A stretch of 64,000 nucleotides of DNA from Chitinophaga dinghuensis (GCF_003259435.1 NZ_QLMA01000009.1:253313-317312); one strand, 5' to 3'. Counted from the stretch's first letter, positions 1 through 8,555 are shown. Notes: a model not told the origin generated them from the letters alone. Numbers and translations: made by a program.

Positions 1-2775
1 CTGGGTACGTCTGTCGGTACCGATGTTGAGGAGGGAAAGGGCCAGGTTATACTGGTTTACATCCATATTCAACAGTTTATTTCTGTTGCGGGCTACGTTG
101 GCGTTGATATCCCAACGGAAGCCATTTTTCAGGCGAATAGGATTCAGGTTTAAACCTATTTCCACCCCTTTGTTCTGTACGGCGCCGCCATTCACATAGG
201 TGCTGGTATAGCCTGTAGCAGCAGGGATTTGCAAAGGCAGTAACTGGTCTTTAGTGGTTTTATTGTAGTAGGTAACGTCTAAGCCTATACGATTATCAAG
301 AAATTTCAGTTCGATACCTGTTTCAAACTCGGAGGTACGTTCTGGTTTGAGTTGCAGGTTATTTTTCGTTGGATCGAAATTATTGATTGGGTTATTTCCG
401 AAAGGAGGAACGAACTGGTAGGTATCGTAAAGGCGGTATACATCGGCATCGTTTCCGACAGCGGCCACGCTACCGCGGAGTTTACCGAAGCTGAGCCATT
501 TCCAGTCTTTCAGCAGATCGGAGAATACGAAGGATGCTGAAGCTGACGGATAGAAATATTGATTGTTACCGTTCAGCAATGTGGAGCTCCAGTCGCTACG
601 CCCCGTCAGGTCCAGGAAAAGGAAGTTTTTATATCCCAGGTTTGCTGTAGCAAAAACGGAGTTGATTTGTTTTTCTGCGTATTCGTCGATGGGTGTAGCT
701 GGCGTTACGGAATTGAGCAGGTTATATATACCTGGTGTGATAAGACCGCCGTTTGTAGAACCGCCTGTGGTGGTCCATTTGCGGTGCATGATGTTTCCGC
801 CGGCAGTAGCATTCAACATGAAATTGCTACTGAGTTCTTTGTGAATGTTTGCGGTGAATTCGTAGTTCAGTTCTCTGGAAGTGCGGATACGTTTGATATA
901 GCCTCCAACCAGATAATCTTTCGCTGTTCTTTCTTCTTCGAGTTGGTTATAGTCGTCCATATAAACGCGACCGCGGAAGGTCAGCCATTTATTGGCGTCG
1001 TAATCCAGTCCTGCGTAACCGAACATACGGTTACGGCTATCCGTTTCGTAGTCCATGTAACGGTTCCAGTATGGGCCGTTGCTGGAGGACATAGTATCGT
1101 TATTCCAGGCGCGGCGGTTCCAGGTCATTTGGGAGCCATCTGGATATTGATAGATTTTTTCTTTATCCAGTTCCAGTTGGCGTTGGCCATACATGGTAAA
1201 CTGGAGGGTTGGGTTTGGACCGGTGAATCCGGTGCCGGGGCGGCCTTTCGCGCTCAGGGAGCTATAGTTAATAGCGGCGGTGGCGGTTAGTCCTTTACCT
1301 AGTTTATAGTTTCCGTTGAAGGAAAGGTTATTACGTTTCAGTGTAGAATTGGGCAGTACGAATTTTTGGTCCATGTTGCCGTATGAGAGGCGAAAAGCGC
1401 CTTTATCGTTGGTACCGCTCATTGCGATATTGTTGGTAACGGTGACGCCGGTTTTGTAGAAGTCGCGCACATTGTTGGGTTGTGGCGACCATTTGGTTGT
1501 CTGGCCGAAGAAGGGATTGTTTTTATCTTTTCCCCATGACCAGTAAGGGCGTATGATTTGGCCATTGAGGCGTGGGCCCCAGGATTGGTCTTCGTAATAT
1601 TGCGGCATGAGATCGTAGCGGCCTTTGCCGTTGTGATCATCGTAGGTAGCTGCTTGTTCGTTGAGGAATCCTTCCGGGTGTTGATTATAGTAGAGGGTAT
1701 CAAAAACGCCTGTAGCGCCGCCGCCGTAAAGGTTTTGGTATTTAGGCAGAACCGCTACCTGGTCTATTTGTGCATTCAGGCTGTAGGTGACACCGATGCC
1801 ACCTTCCGCATCCGGGCGTTTTTTGGTGGTGAGGAGGAGAACGCCGTTTGCACCGCGGCTACCATAGAGTGCGGTGGCTGCGGCGCCTTTCAGCACGGAG
1901 ATATTATCGATGTCTTCCGGGTTGATATCCTGGAGGGGGCTGCCATAGTCGTAACCGCCGCCTCCATTGAGCTGACCGCCCTGGTTGGTGTTGGTATTCA
2001 TGATGGGTACTCCGTCTACCACGAAGAAGGCGTTGTTATCGCCGAGGATGGATTTCACGCCGCGGATGGTAATTTTAGAGGAGCCACCCATGGAGCCGCT
2101 GTTGGTATTTACCTGGAGGCCGGGTACTTTACCGCTGAGGGCATTCACGAAATTGACTTCTTTGGCTTCCTGTACGGTGTTGCCGGCTACTTCCTGCATG
2201 GCGAATCCTACGCTGCGAGGATTTTTTCGTATACCCAGTGCCGTTACTACCACTTCGTTCAGTACTTTTTTGCCGGCATTGGCAGGAGATAATTTGATAT
2301 TGACATCTCCCCTTTTCGCGATGGGGATAGCTTGTTCTGCGAAGGTAGGAGCGCTAACGATGATGGTATCGTTGATGGCGGCCTTCATGGAGTAGGTACC
2401 TGTAGCATCAGAAGTGGTGCCTGTACCTGTTTTTTTGTTCTTTATCATGGCGCCAGGAATGGGAGTTCCGGCATCATCTTTCACTATACCGTTGATAGTA
2501 AATTTATTGATGTCCTGACGGATGGTTTTTTCATCCGGAGGGAGTATTACTCCGGTATCCTTTGCAGGAGCGGCTTTGCTAGTGTCTTTTGCTGGAACTG
2601 TTGTGTCCTTCCTGGGTTTTGCAGTAGTGTCGGCAGCGGGTTTAATAACAACCGGTGTTGTGGTGTCTTGTTGCTGCATATGCAGATACCCATGCGGGAT
2701 TGTGTATGCACTGCTCGAGGTATAGCAGAAAAGGGCATAGCACAGCCCCAACCAGGCTGGTACTTGGCTTCTCAT
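1..2775 (-). CDS. SusC/RagA-family TonB-linked outer membrane receptor, 3' end beyond window
   Basis: About 925 N-terminal codons are visible and no stop occurs before base 1, so the gene is cut by the window edge. The ATG at 2775 opens a signal peptide (about residues 1-25). Next comes an unusual Thr/Pro/Lys/Asp-rich spacer (about residues 34-75) with repeated K-D-T units, then a carboxypeptidase-D-like regulatory domain (about 90-160) ending in the SusC-type N-E-V-V-V-T-A-L-G segment. The TonB plug follows, with ALSGKVPGLQV, TIRGVKS, FFVVDGVP and ALYGSRGANGV, and then barrel sequence. Family knowledge: SusC proteins import glycans or peptides through the outer membrane with a SusD lipoprotein partner, usually encoded just downstream, here outside the window. 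Substrate cannot be inferred. No convincing promoter was found in the 135 bases upstream. Confidence 0.95.
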   Translation of the reverse strand, partial: MRSQVPAWLGLCYALFCYTSSSAYTIPHGYLHMQQQDTTTPVVIKPAADTTAKPRKDTTVPAKDTSKAAPAKDTGVILPPDEKTIRQDINKFTINGIVKDDAGTPIPGAMIKNKKTGTGTTSDATGTYSMKAAINDTIIVSAPTFAEQAIPIAKRGDVNIKLSPANAGKKVLNEVVVTALGIRKNPRSVGFAMQEVAGNTVQEAKEVNFVNALSGKVPGLQVNTNSGSMGGSSKITIRGVKSILGDNNAFFVVDGVPIMNTNTNQGGQLNGGGGYDYGSPLQDINPEDIDNISVLKGAAATALYGSRGANGVLLLTTKKRPDAEGGIGVTYSLNAQIDQVAVLPKYQNLYGGGATGVFDTLYYNQHPEGFLNEQAATYDDHNGKGRYDLMPQYYEDQSWGPRLNGQIIRPYWSWGKDKNNPFFGQTTKWSPQPNNVRDFYKTGVTVTNNIAMSGTNDKGAFRLSYGNMDQKFVLPNSTLKRNNLSFNGNYKLGKGLTATAAINYSSLSAKGRPGTGFTGPNPTLQFTMYGQRQLELDKEKIYQYPDGSQMTWNRRAWNNDTMSSSNGPYWNRYMDYETDSRNRMFGYAGLDYDANKWLTFRGRVYMDDYNQLEEERTAKDYLVGGYIKRIRTSRELNYEFTANIHKELSSNFMLNATAGGNIMHRKWTTTGGSTNGGLITPGIYNLLNSVTPATPIDEYAEKQINSVFATANLGYKNFLFLDLTGRSDWSSTLLNGNNQYFYPSASASFVFSDLLKDWKWLSFGKLRGSVAAVGNDADVYRLYDTYQFVPPFGNNPINNFDPTKNNLQLKPERTSEFETGIELKFLDNRIGLDVTYYNKTTKDQLLPLQIPAATGYTSTYVNGGAVQNKGVEIGLNLNPIRLKNGFRWDINANVARNRNKLLNMDVNQYNLALSLLNIGTDRRTQ

Positions 2776-2910
2776 TATATAGTGCTTGATTTGGTTACAA
2801 AATTTGGGACAGGATAGCAAATGCTACACTATCGACAGTTATATGGCACGATCTATCAAGTACTATACAATTGAGAAGCCTTTTACAATGGGTTGCAGGT
2901 TAAAAAAAAA

Positions 2911-3360
2911 TCAGATTAGATTTTTATGCATTTCGTAGTGAGGGATGCCAACCTCTGTAAACTCTTTTCCAGCAATGGAATAGCCGAGTTTTTCGTAGAA
3001 GCCGGCGGCTTCTTTGCGAGCGTGCATCATGAGAACTTTAAAGTTTTCATTGCGTGCGATATTTTCTGCGTAGATGATAATATCTCTGCCGATGCCTTTG
3101 CCTTGGAGTGTGGATGAAACTGCCATTTGGCGGAGTTGTATCATGTCCTGGTTTTCTGTTGGAGAGAGGATACAGCATCCGACGAGGGATGTTTTTTCTT
3201 GTTCGGTGTAGAAGGCGCCGATGAGGATATCGTTGATTTCCTGTTGGAGATATTCTTCTGAGAAGGTTAATCCCAGTGGTTTTCGGAGTATTTTGTCCCG
3301 GAGGGCAACCATATCCTTGTAGTCGCAACTACCGTATTCGAGTATACGAAAAGTTATCAT
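2911..3360 (-). CDS. GNAT-family N-acetyltransferase
   Basis: A 149-residue single-domain protein of usual GNAT length. The acetyl-CoA pyrophosphate-binding motif is visible as QGKGIG at about residues 86-91, after a beta strand containing R-Q-M-A-V. A late AAGFYEKLGY segment (about 118-127) is the typical GNAT motif B. The sequence resembles the small ElaA/YjcF-type GNATs, but the substrate is unknown. It is cytoplasmic: no signal peptide or membrane segment is present. It sits between the SusC-like gene and the PRPP-synthetase-like gene on the same strand, with an 84-base gap upstream, so it could be cotranscribed with the latter. Family assignment is firm; function is not. Confidence 0.85.
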   Translation of the reverse strand: MITFRILEYGSCDYKDMVALRDKILRKPLGLTFSEEYLQQEINDILIGAFYTEQEKTSLVGCCILSPTENQDMIQLRQMAVSSTLQGKGIGRDIIIYAENIARNENFKVLMMHARKEAAGFYEKLGYSIAGKEFTEVGIPHYEMHKNLI

Positions 3361-3444
3361 GATGAGTCGGTTATAAAGCGAAGAGAGGCTATGCAGTTGT
3401 TTTAGCAGGTGTCTCTCTAAAAATTAGTTACAAAAATTTTGCCA

Positions 3445-4380
3445 TCAGGAGAATAGTTGTCCTTCGAAGAACTGGATGATCAGGTGATCGATGGATCTTA
3501 CTTCCAGCATGTCGTCTTGGATGAGGAGGGCATTTGGATGAGAGTCTGTGCAGATAACCTTTTTGATGATGCCGCTATTTTTGATGCGCTGCCAGCCGTT
3601 TCCGGCGAAGATGCCGTGGGTGGTAATGACATAAATTTCTGCGGCGCCGGCATCTTTATAGGCTTCTGCGGCGTGCAGCAGGGAGCCGCCGGTACGGATC
3701 ATATCGTCGTAGATGATGACTGTTTTATCTTTTACATCGGCGCTGATGGCGGTGATAGCGGTTTCTTCCCCGGAAATGCGGCGTTTGAAAACGAATGCAG
3801 CGGGCACATGCAGGTCGTTGGCGAGGGATTCCACCCATTTGGCGCGGCCGGCATCTGTGCTGGCGAGGACAAAGGGGTGACCGTCTGCCAGTTCCCAGGC
3901 GGCTTCTTTAACGAAGTTTTTCGCGTATATGTGGACAGGGCGGACGCCGCTTTCGAAATAGTGGGTGATACCGTCTACGTGGAGGTCTATCAGCACGATT
4001 TGGTTACCGTGGGCAGTTTGGGGCAGAGATGAAAAGAGGACGGCCCGTGTCTTGGCTTTCACTATTTCGCCGTATTTAACGGCTCTTTCCATGGTAGAAT
4101 AGCCGAAATACGGGATTACGATGGTGATAGCGGTGGCGCCTAGTTGAATACAGCCGCTGGCGAGGTCGTAGAGTTCAAGGGTTTCCTTATCGTCAATAGT
4201 GCCTCCCAGGAGGACTACTTCGCGGTTTCTGACATTGGAGAGAATGCGATGGTAGTGTTCTCCATCGGGGAAATCGCGAATATCGAGTTGTCCATTTTCC
4301 CATTGTGGCAGGGAAATGGCCAGTATTCTGTCTTTCAGATATTGATAGTGCTGTGTAGCGAATATGATTTTCTGCGCCAT
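3445..4380 (-). CDS. Ribose-phosphate pyrophosphokinase-like protein (PRPP synthetase family)
   Basis: The 311-residue length matches PRPP synthetases, which make PRPP from ribose-5-phosphate and ATP. Visible family features are FPDGE (37-41), PYFGY (90-94), DLH (132-134), the flexible-loop KRR (199-201) and the PRPP loop DDMIRTGGS (225-233). Two canonical motifs differ. The ATP-binding R-Q-D-R-K stretch after PYFGY is replaced by S-T-M-E-R-A-V, and the PRPP loop has Arg229 where classical enzymes have Asp. I believe this variant forms a recognisable paralogous class in Bacteroidota and some proteobacteria, so it may not be the housekeeping Prs. It is cytoplasmic. The gene is monocistronic or cotranscribed with the downstream GNAT gene. 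Confidence 0.8.
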   Translation of the reverse strand: MAQKIIFATQHYQYLKDRILAISLPQWENGQLDIRDFPDGEHYHRILSNVRNREVVLLGGTIDDKETLELYDLASGCIQLGATAITIVIPYFGYSTMERAVKYGEIVKAKTRAVLFSSLPQTAHGNQIVLIDLHVDGITHYFESGVRPVHIYAKNFVKEAAWELADGHPFVLASTDAGRAKWVESLANDLHVPAAFVFKRRISGEETAITAISADVKDKTVIIYDDMIRTGGSLLHAAEAYKDAGAAEIYVITTHGIFAGNGWQRIKNSGIIKKVICTDSHPNALLIQDDMLEVRSIDHLIIQFFEGQLFS

Positions 4381-4561
4381 GATATAAGAGTCGTCTATAG
4401 TAAAAATAGCTAATAATACGGACAGCGGAGATATTTATCCTCCTGATAATTAATAAATTTGCGGCCGGGCACTGTCGATCTGCAAAAAATTAAGTAGGGT
4501 GAATTTCATTTTAACTTTTCTTTTGCGGGTGGAAGATTAATTTTGATAGATTACAACATAC

Positions 4562-5299
4562 ATGGTTCGTTTTTTCGCATATATCGGAGCACTTATACTT
4601 TTCTTATTCATCAACCTGCAGGATACTGTTGCACAAGTACGATTGTCTGGTATGGTGGCGGATCAGGATACCAAGGTGGGGATTCCCTTTGTTTCTGTTT
4701 TAAACAAGAAAGCAATGACCGGCACTCTCAGTGCTGAGAATGGTCGTTTTTATATTGAGGCAATGCCTGGAGATACGATTGAGTTCTCTATGATAGGTTA
4801 TGCTACCCGCGTGATAGTGACGCCAGGCATGAGCGCTACATTTGATGTGTTGATGCAGAAGCGTTTGTATGAACTCGGAGGTGTGAGTGTGCAGGGAAAG
4901 AGTCATTATAAGGATTCTATTGCGATGCGAGAGGAGTATAATAAGTACTTCAACTATCATAAACCAGGAGCGGTGGATGTATTAAAGACATTACCTTCCA
5001 ATCCTATTACAGCATTGACTTATCTTGTTCCCAGCAAGACGAGAAAGCGTAAGGAAGAGTTCAAGGAGCAGTTGGTGTATTGGGAGAAAGAAAAGTTTAT
5101 AGACTATCGTTATTCTCCGGAGGTGGTAGGTAGAATGACGAAGTTACAGAGTCCGGAGTTGGATTCCTTTATGTTGCGATACCGACCCACCTATCAGTTT
5201 CTGAATGATGCTTCAGAGTATGATTTGTTGTTGTACATCAAAAAATCATTTGAAGAATGGAAGAAGGAACATGTTTCTTCCGGTGTTTCTCCACAATAA
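4562..5299 (+). CDS. Secreted carboxypeptidase-regulatory-like domain protein
   Basis: A 245-residue exported protein. Residues 1-24 form a signal peptide ending in V-A-Q. Residues about 26-100 match a carboxypeptidase-D regulatory-like beta-sandwich: a G-M-V-A-D start, then I-P-F-V-S-V, T-L-S-A-E-N-G-R-F and D-T-I-E-F-S-M-I-G-Y. This is the same fold that precedes SusC plugs, but no TonB barrel follows. The remaining 140 residues are charged and helical-looking, with no recognised domain. Two TAnnTTTG-like boxes lie upstream (4454-4461 and 4538-4545), neither with a good -33 box. An intrinsic terminator follows directly. Small stand-alone proteins of this kind are common in Bacteroidota and mostly uncharacterised. 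Confidence 0.8.
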   Translation: MVRFFAYIGALILFLFINLQDTVAQVRLSGMVADQDTKVGIPFVSVLNKKAMTGTLSAENGRFYIEAMPGDTIEFSMIGYATRVIVTPGMSATFDVLMQKRLYELGGVSVQGKSHYKDSIAMREEYNKYFNYHKPGAVDVLKTLPSNPITALTYLVPSKTRKRKEEFKEQLVYWEKEKFIDYRYSPEVVGRMTKLQSPELDSFMLRYRPTYQFLNDASEYDLLLYIKKSFEEWKKEHVSSGVSPQ

Positions 5300-5306
5300 T
5301 TTACAG

Positions 5307-5328
5307 GGCGCCTTTGGGCGCCTTTTTT
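5307..5328 (+). terminator. Intrinsic terminator after the regulatory-domain gene
   Basis: The palindromic arms GGCGCC (5307-5312) and GGCGCC (5317-5322) pair around a TTTG loop and are followed by six Ts (5323-5328). The site begins 7 bases after the stop codon and touches the 3' end of the convergent FHA gene. Confidence 0.85.
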
Positions 5329-5770
5329 AATACATGATATTTATTTTGTACCCTGCTTCTCCCAATACGAGAATACTATTGTCTGCTAATAGTACCGACT
5401 CTTTACAATTGATTGTTTCTCCGTTTACGATTAGGAAGGTGCCATGAGTGGAGCCTACGTCTACCACCCAATATTGGTCTTTGGATATTTTAACCATGCA
5501 GTGTCGTCTGCTGATGGTATTGTCCTGGAAGAAGTTTTGTCCTATTTCCTGTCTGCCGAGGAAAGCGGTATGAAAGAATTTTATTTCGAATGTTCGTTGG
5601 GAGGAGATTTCCAGGAGTCTGATGCCTATCGGGGCTTTTAGGGCGATTACAGGAGCGTCTGCGGGCAGTGGGGCTCCGCAATTGCTGCAGGCAACAGGTT
5701 TATTGGAGGGGGAAGAGAAGGTATTGTCCTGTTGGCATTGAGGACAAACAATTTTCAAATGGTTATTCAT
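5327..5770 (-). CDS. Zinc-ribbon plus FHA-domain protein
   Basis: A 147-residue cytoplasmic protein. The N-terminus holds a two-CxxC zinc ribbon (C9, C12, C28, C31). Residues about 50-147 form a forkhead-associated domain, with the phosphothreonine-binding landmarks LGR (71-73), TISRRH (85-90) and DVGSTHGTFL (104-113). FHA domains bind pThr peptides in Ser/Thr-kinase signalling and in type VI secretion and other assembly control. No kinase or phosphatase gene is near, so the partner is unknown. The gene is convergent with the upstream secreted protein. The 204 bases between its start and 5975 hold no convincing gene. Confidence 0.9.
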   Translation of the reverse strand: MNNHLKIVCPQCQQDNTFSSPSNKPVACSNCGAPLPADAPVIALKAPIGIRLLEISSQRTFEIKFFHTAFLGRQEIGQNFFQDNTISRRHCMVKISKDQYWVVDVGSTHGTFLIVNGETINCKESVLLADNSILVLGEAGYKINIMY

Positions 5771-5974
5771 GATGAAGGCAGATTACAACGTGTCTCACTA
5801 AAAATTATCCGGACTATAAATATCGAACTGAATACTGTCTTACCGCCGCAGTGGCGGAAGATTTTGGGAGATGCTGAAAAATATTTTTATCTAGTGAGGG
5901 GTGATATGATCGTGGTATTGCAGGGGCTGGCGAATGCCTTAACTTTGAAATAGATTTAACCTTACCTATCCCTT

Positions 5975-6106
5975 ATGAATAAGCGCTATCGGCGATTTTT
6001 GCTGGCAATCATCTTTCTCTATGCTGCTCCACTGAAAGCACAAACGACAATATCAATGTTGATGATGCATGAAGTTAACAATACTACTTATTGGATATGT
6101 AAGTAA
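5975..6106 (+). pseudogene. Signal-peptide-only remnant of an exported protein
   Basis: An ATG at 5975 opens 43 codons: a textbook Bacteroidota signal peptide (K-R-Y-R-R, a hydrophobic run, then P-L-K-A-Q) followed by only about 20 residues before TAA. Exported proteins of this size are rare, and it stands at the edge of an island of decayed RHS tips and orphan immunity genes. I infer that it may be the 5' stub of a deleted RHS or other secreted gene. It could instead be a genuine small secreted peptide. The bases on either side (5771-5974 and 6107-6185) hold nothing else I can support. Confidence 0.4.
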
Positions 6107-6185
6107 ATCGCTGGGTACATAGTAGGAGTAATTGTAAAGACGCCGTGATTAGATCATTCCAAAAGTAGATGTAATACTGCATTTC

Positions 6186-6617
6186 ATGAACAACAGGAAG
6201 CTATATTTTGACTGTATTACCTATATGCTGTGGCTGGTAGTCATTGAAACTGTACTTAGTACTGTAATGGCGAGTGTATTCGGGCTTAGAGGTAGGCATC
6301 TCTTTTTGAACAGTTTTCTTCCGATAGTAGCGTGGCAGGTATTTTGGTCGGGAATTCGGGTATTGTTTTTTTATCCCATTTGGGTGCCGTTTACTTTTTG
6401 GTTTGTATGTAAAACAGGAGAGTTCAAATTCGGCGTACTGTATAATTTTCTTTCTTATTTGTTGTTGACTTTATTGTATTTATTGATTCTTCCTGATTCA
6501 TGGGGATGGTTGGGATGGCGGTTCAATGGTGTGAGTGGTACGTTCTATTATACTGCTGTGGCAACGTTGTTGAGTCCTGTGATACTGCCTTATTCCAGGT
6601 ATCAGGGATGGAAATAG
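6186..6617 (+). CDS. Hypothetical integral membrane protein
   Basis: A 143-residue protein made almost entirely of hydrophobic stretches: about residues 11-32, 42-62, 66-79, 86-105 and 122-137. Four to five membrane passes are likely in the inner membrane. It is rich in Trp, Phe and Tyr. I do not recognise a family. It begins the AT-rich island and is followed by small orphan lipoproteins and immunity-like genes. No operon partner is evident, because 109 bases separate it from the next start. Small multi-pass proteins sometimes serve as immunity to pore-forming toxins, but nothing here shows that. Confidence 0.6.
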   Translation: MNNRKLYFDCITYMLWLVVIETVLSTVMASVFGLRGRHLFLNSFLPIVAWQVFWSGIRVLFFYPIWVPFTFWFVCKTGEFKFGVLYNFLSYLLLTLLYLLILPDSWGWLGWRFNGVSGTFYYTAVATLLSPVILPYSRYQGWK

Positions 6618-6726
6618 AGCGGGTAAAATGTATGAATTAGTGTGAGGAACCACTATCCGTGGGGCAGGCTATGCAATACTAGACAATACTCCTAATATAA
6701 ATGGTTTTGGATCAAGCTGAATAATT

Positions 6727-7172
6727 ATGAGAATAGTAATTTTACTTACGGTGGGGTGTTTGATGTTGGGATGTAATGCGGCAAACCATACTCCTATACC
6801 TGACAATCTTTGTTATTATAAATTTACTCATGTTAAGGAGATTTATGATAGCCAAGACCCTGAACACTTTTTAAGTTATAGATATGATAACATGAAACTA
6901 AGTAAAGTTGAAATGGATACATTGGTAGCTATTTTAGAGGAGTTAAATGTTGAATATTTGGTTACAGATGGCGGGGATGTGCTTATCAAAAAGACTGACA
7001 TTGAGGATGCAGATGGTAAGGCTGATGGGCAAATGTTTTATTATATTGATGGATTGTTGATAAGAAGAACTGGAATGCATTAGCTACGATTTTAGGTATC
7101 CGTAGGTATGGAGAACCATTAAAAGATATTAAAAGAGTGGGCGAACGAATTAATGAGTACATAGAGAACTAA
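6727..7172 (+). pseudogene. Frameshifted small lipoprotein gene
   Basis: The first frame encodes 118 residues: a signal peptide with lipobox L-M-L-G-C (Cys16), then an acidic mature part. It ends at 7083 with an abrupt, unlike tail. A second frame, open from about 7053, gives K-N-W-N-A-L-A-T-I-L-G-I-R-R followed by a protein-like tail ending I-N-E-Y-I-E-N and TAA at 7170-7172. The second frame joins smoothly to the upstream Y-Y-I-D-G-L-L-I-K sense, so a one-base change around 7056-7066 has probably broken one gene. A similar tail (R-V-x-x-R-I-N-E-Y) recurs as an isolated fragment at 10768-10836. Function is unknown; the neighbourhood suggests an immunity or accessory lipoprotein. A sequencing error is the alternative. 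Confidence 0.65.
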
Positions 7173-7191
7173 ATTGTTCGGGAAAGCAATT

Positions 7192-7815
7192 ATGAGCAAA
7201 ACATCAATTTATTATTTAAAATATTCCACCAATTTAAAAGTTATGGGGGATGTTCCACATGGGCGGTTTAAGTACCATCCGGGAACCGATTATGAGGATG
7301 TTGATTTTAGTTTGGATTTATCTAAAGCTATTGCTGGTATTGAATTAACAGCACATGCGAAAATGACCGACTTCTTAAATATCGTTGATTGTATGATGCC
7401 GCGTGGAATGGTGTTCAGTGATAAAGCACAATTTGCTATTAAAGAACTTAAGTTACCACCTGTTCAAACTTTAACCACATCAGCTCAGAATAAAAGATAT
7501 CAAGGGAGTTATTGGATAAACCTATTTGATTATCAACTTTATGATTATATTAATTATAAGGGATCAGAGTTCATTGCGCGTGGGATATTAACGGATGATA
7601 TAGAATTCGTTGCTGAAAATAAATTGGATTTTGAGGATAAAATGAACGATGCGGTAAAAAAACGTTGCTTCGAAATACTCCCGCAGCTTGTTTATTTGAA
7701 AGAAGAATTAATCAATAAGTATAATTTATTTTCCTTTCCTAAATGGGGGACAGCGTTATACGTTACAGAGAATTTCTTTCGATTGTATAAGGATAAAGGC
7801 TTATCGGGTCTATAA
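7192..7815 (+). CDS. Possible Imm11/DUF1629-like immunity protein
   Basis: A 207-residue cytoplasmic protein without signal peptide. I prefer the ATG at 7192 over a TTG 18 bases upstream. The general layout recalls the Imm11 (DUF1629) immunity family: an N-terminal half with short beta strands, a central W-I-N-L-F-D-Y-Q-L-Y-D-Y segment, and a C-terminal F-P-K-W-G-T-A-L-Y-V-T segment followed by helix and G-L-S-G-L. In that family the last motif is often followed by a phenylalanine-containing strand. Here TAA interrupts, but the same frame continues as F-E-E-I-K-C-F-K-I-A to 7848, so the natural end may have been lost. The assignment is by eye and tentative. The neighbours are other immunity-like orphans. 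Confidence 0.45.
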   Translation: MSKTSIYYLKYSTNLKVMGDVPHGRFKYHPGTDYEDVDFSLDLSKAIAGIELTAHAKMTDFLNIVDCMMPRGMVFSDKAQFAIKELKLPPVQTLTTSAQNKRYQGSYWINLFDYQLYDYINYKGSEFIARGILTDDIEFVAENKLDFEDKMNDAVKKRCFEILPQLVYLKEELINKYNLFSFPKWGTALYVTENFFRLYKDKGLSGL

Positions 7816-7955
7816 TTCGAGGAAATTAAATGTTTTAAGATTGCATAGTGTCTCAATAAACTTTAAAAGATTACCCCAGTATGATTTGCATATTGGGGAT
7901 TCTTTATTAACGCTCATTAGTTGGATAATATTTCATAAACGTTGTAAATCAAGTA

Positions 7956-8366
7956 ATGAATAAGCTTATTTATAGTGGCGTTCACTCAGTTGAAATTTAC
8001 ATTCAATTTGATGGACAGTTTTTGTTGAAGCAGAACGAGTATTTAGAAAATATTATGTTAAGAACATCACTGATTCGGTTTCTGTCACAGTTTGAGCTGT
8101 CGGTGGATGAAGTAAAAACAAGAGTGACTGATGAAGAATTTAGGGTTGAGGATCTTATCCCATTTAATGAATTTATCCCCTTCCTAATTATGGACATAAA
8201 ATCGATATATTGGTTAGATTTAGTATGTACCTTTTTATTGAATGATCAGATACAGTTCAAACTTAATTCCCAGGCATTGGACTTACTGAGAGATAAGGAT
8301 AGTACTGCCTGGCTTCCACAAAAGGAAAAGCATCTTATATGGAAGCTTGTTCGTAAAATATCATGA
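7956..8366 (+). CDS. Hypothetical cytoplasmic protein, immunity-like context
   Basis: A 136-residue acidic protein with no signal peptide, cysteine cluster or membrane segment. The sequence alternates amphipathic helices, with the N-terminal Y-S-G-V-H-S-V-E-I-Y strand being the only beta-like part. I do not recognise the family. Its size, isolation from any operon, low GC and position among Imm-like genes fit an orphan immunity protein for a contact-dependent toxin, but this is inference from context only. It has 140 bases upstream and a remnant-containing gap downstream. Confidence 0.55.
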   Translation: MNKLIYSGVHSVEIYIQFDGQFLLKQNEYLENIMLRTSLIRFLSQFELSVDEVKTRVTDEEFRVEDLIPFNEFIPFLIMDIKSIYWLDLVCTFLLNDQIQFKLNSQALDLLRDKDSTAWLPQKEKHLIWKLVRKIS

Positions 8367-8452
8367 TTTTACATTTCAGTAATATTTATCAAGTAGATGA
8401 TATTGAGGGGAACTCGCAGTTTAAGTTATTAAAAAACTATTGAGATATTAAG

Positions 8453-8552
8453 TGAGGAGGCTACCTCTGATTGTGATAAGTATTGTATCCCTCAAACTTT
8501 CAAATGTCATCGATCTTGGGAGTAGGATCCTAATGGTAGCAGAAAATGGTAA
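8453..8552 (+). pseudogene. Decayed coding remnant
   Basis: The forward frame through this gap reads as protein-like sequence (E-E-A-T-S-D-C-D-K-Y, later C-H-R-S-W-E), is broken by one TAG, then continues D-P-N-G-S-R-K-W to TAA at 8550-8552, 4 bases before the next start. No start codon is available. I read it as the 3' tail of a lost gene in the island; chance is possible. Confidence 0.25.
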
Positions 8553-8555
8553 GAA

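Noticed and set aside
559-2292. Long plus-strand open frames (559-1290 and 1558-2292)
   Set aside because: They lie antisense to the SusC-like gene. Their translations show no domains and the minus frame has full SusC motifs.
3457-4032. Plus-strand open frame of 191 codons
   Set aside because: Antisense to the PRPP-synthetase-like gene, whose motifs are clear. Codon-bias shadow.
5732-5953. Plus-strand open frame of 73 codons
   Set aside because: Begins inside the FHA gene on the other strand, has no signal or domain, and is probably chance.
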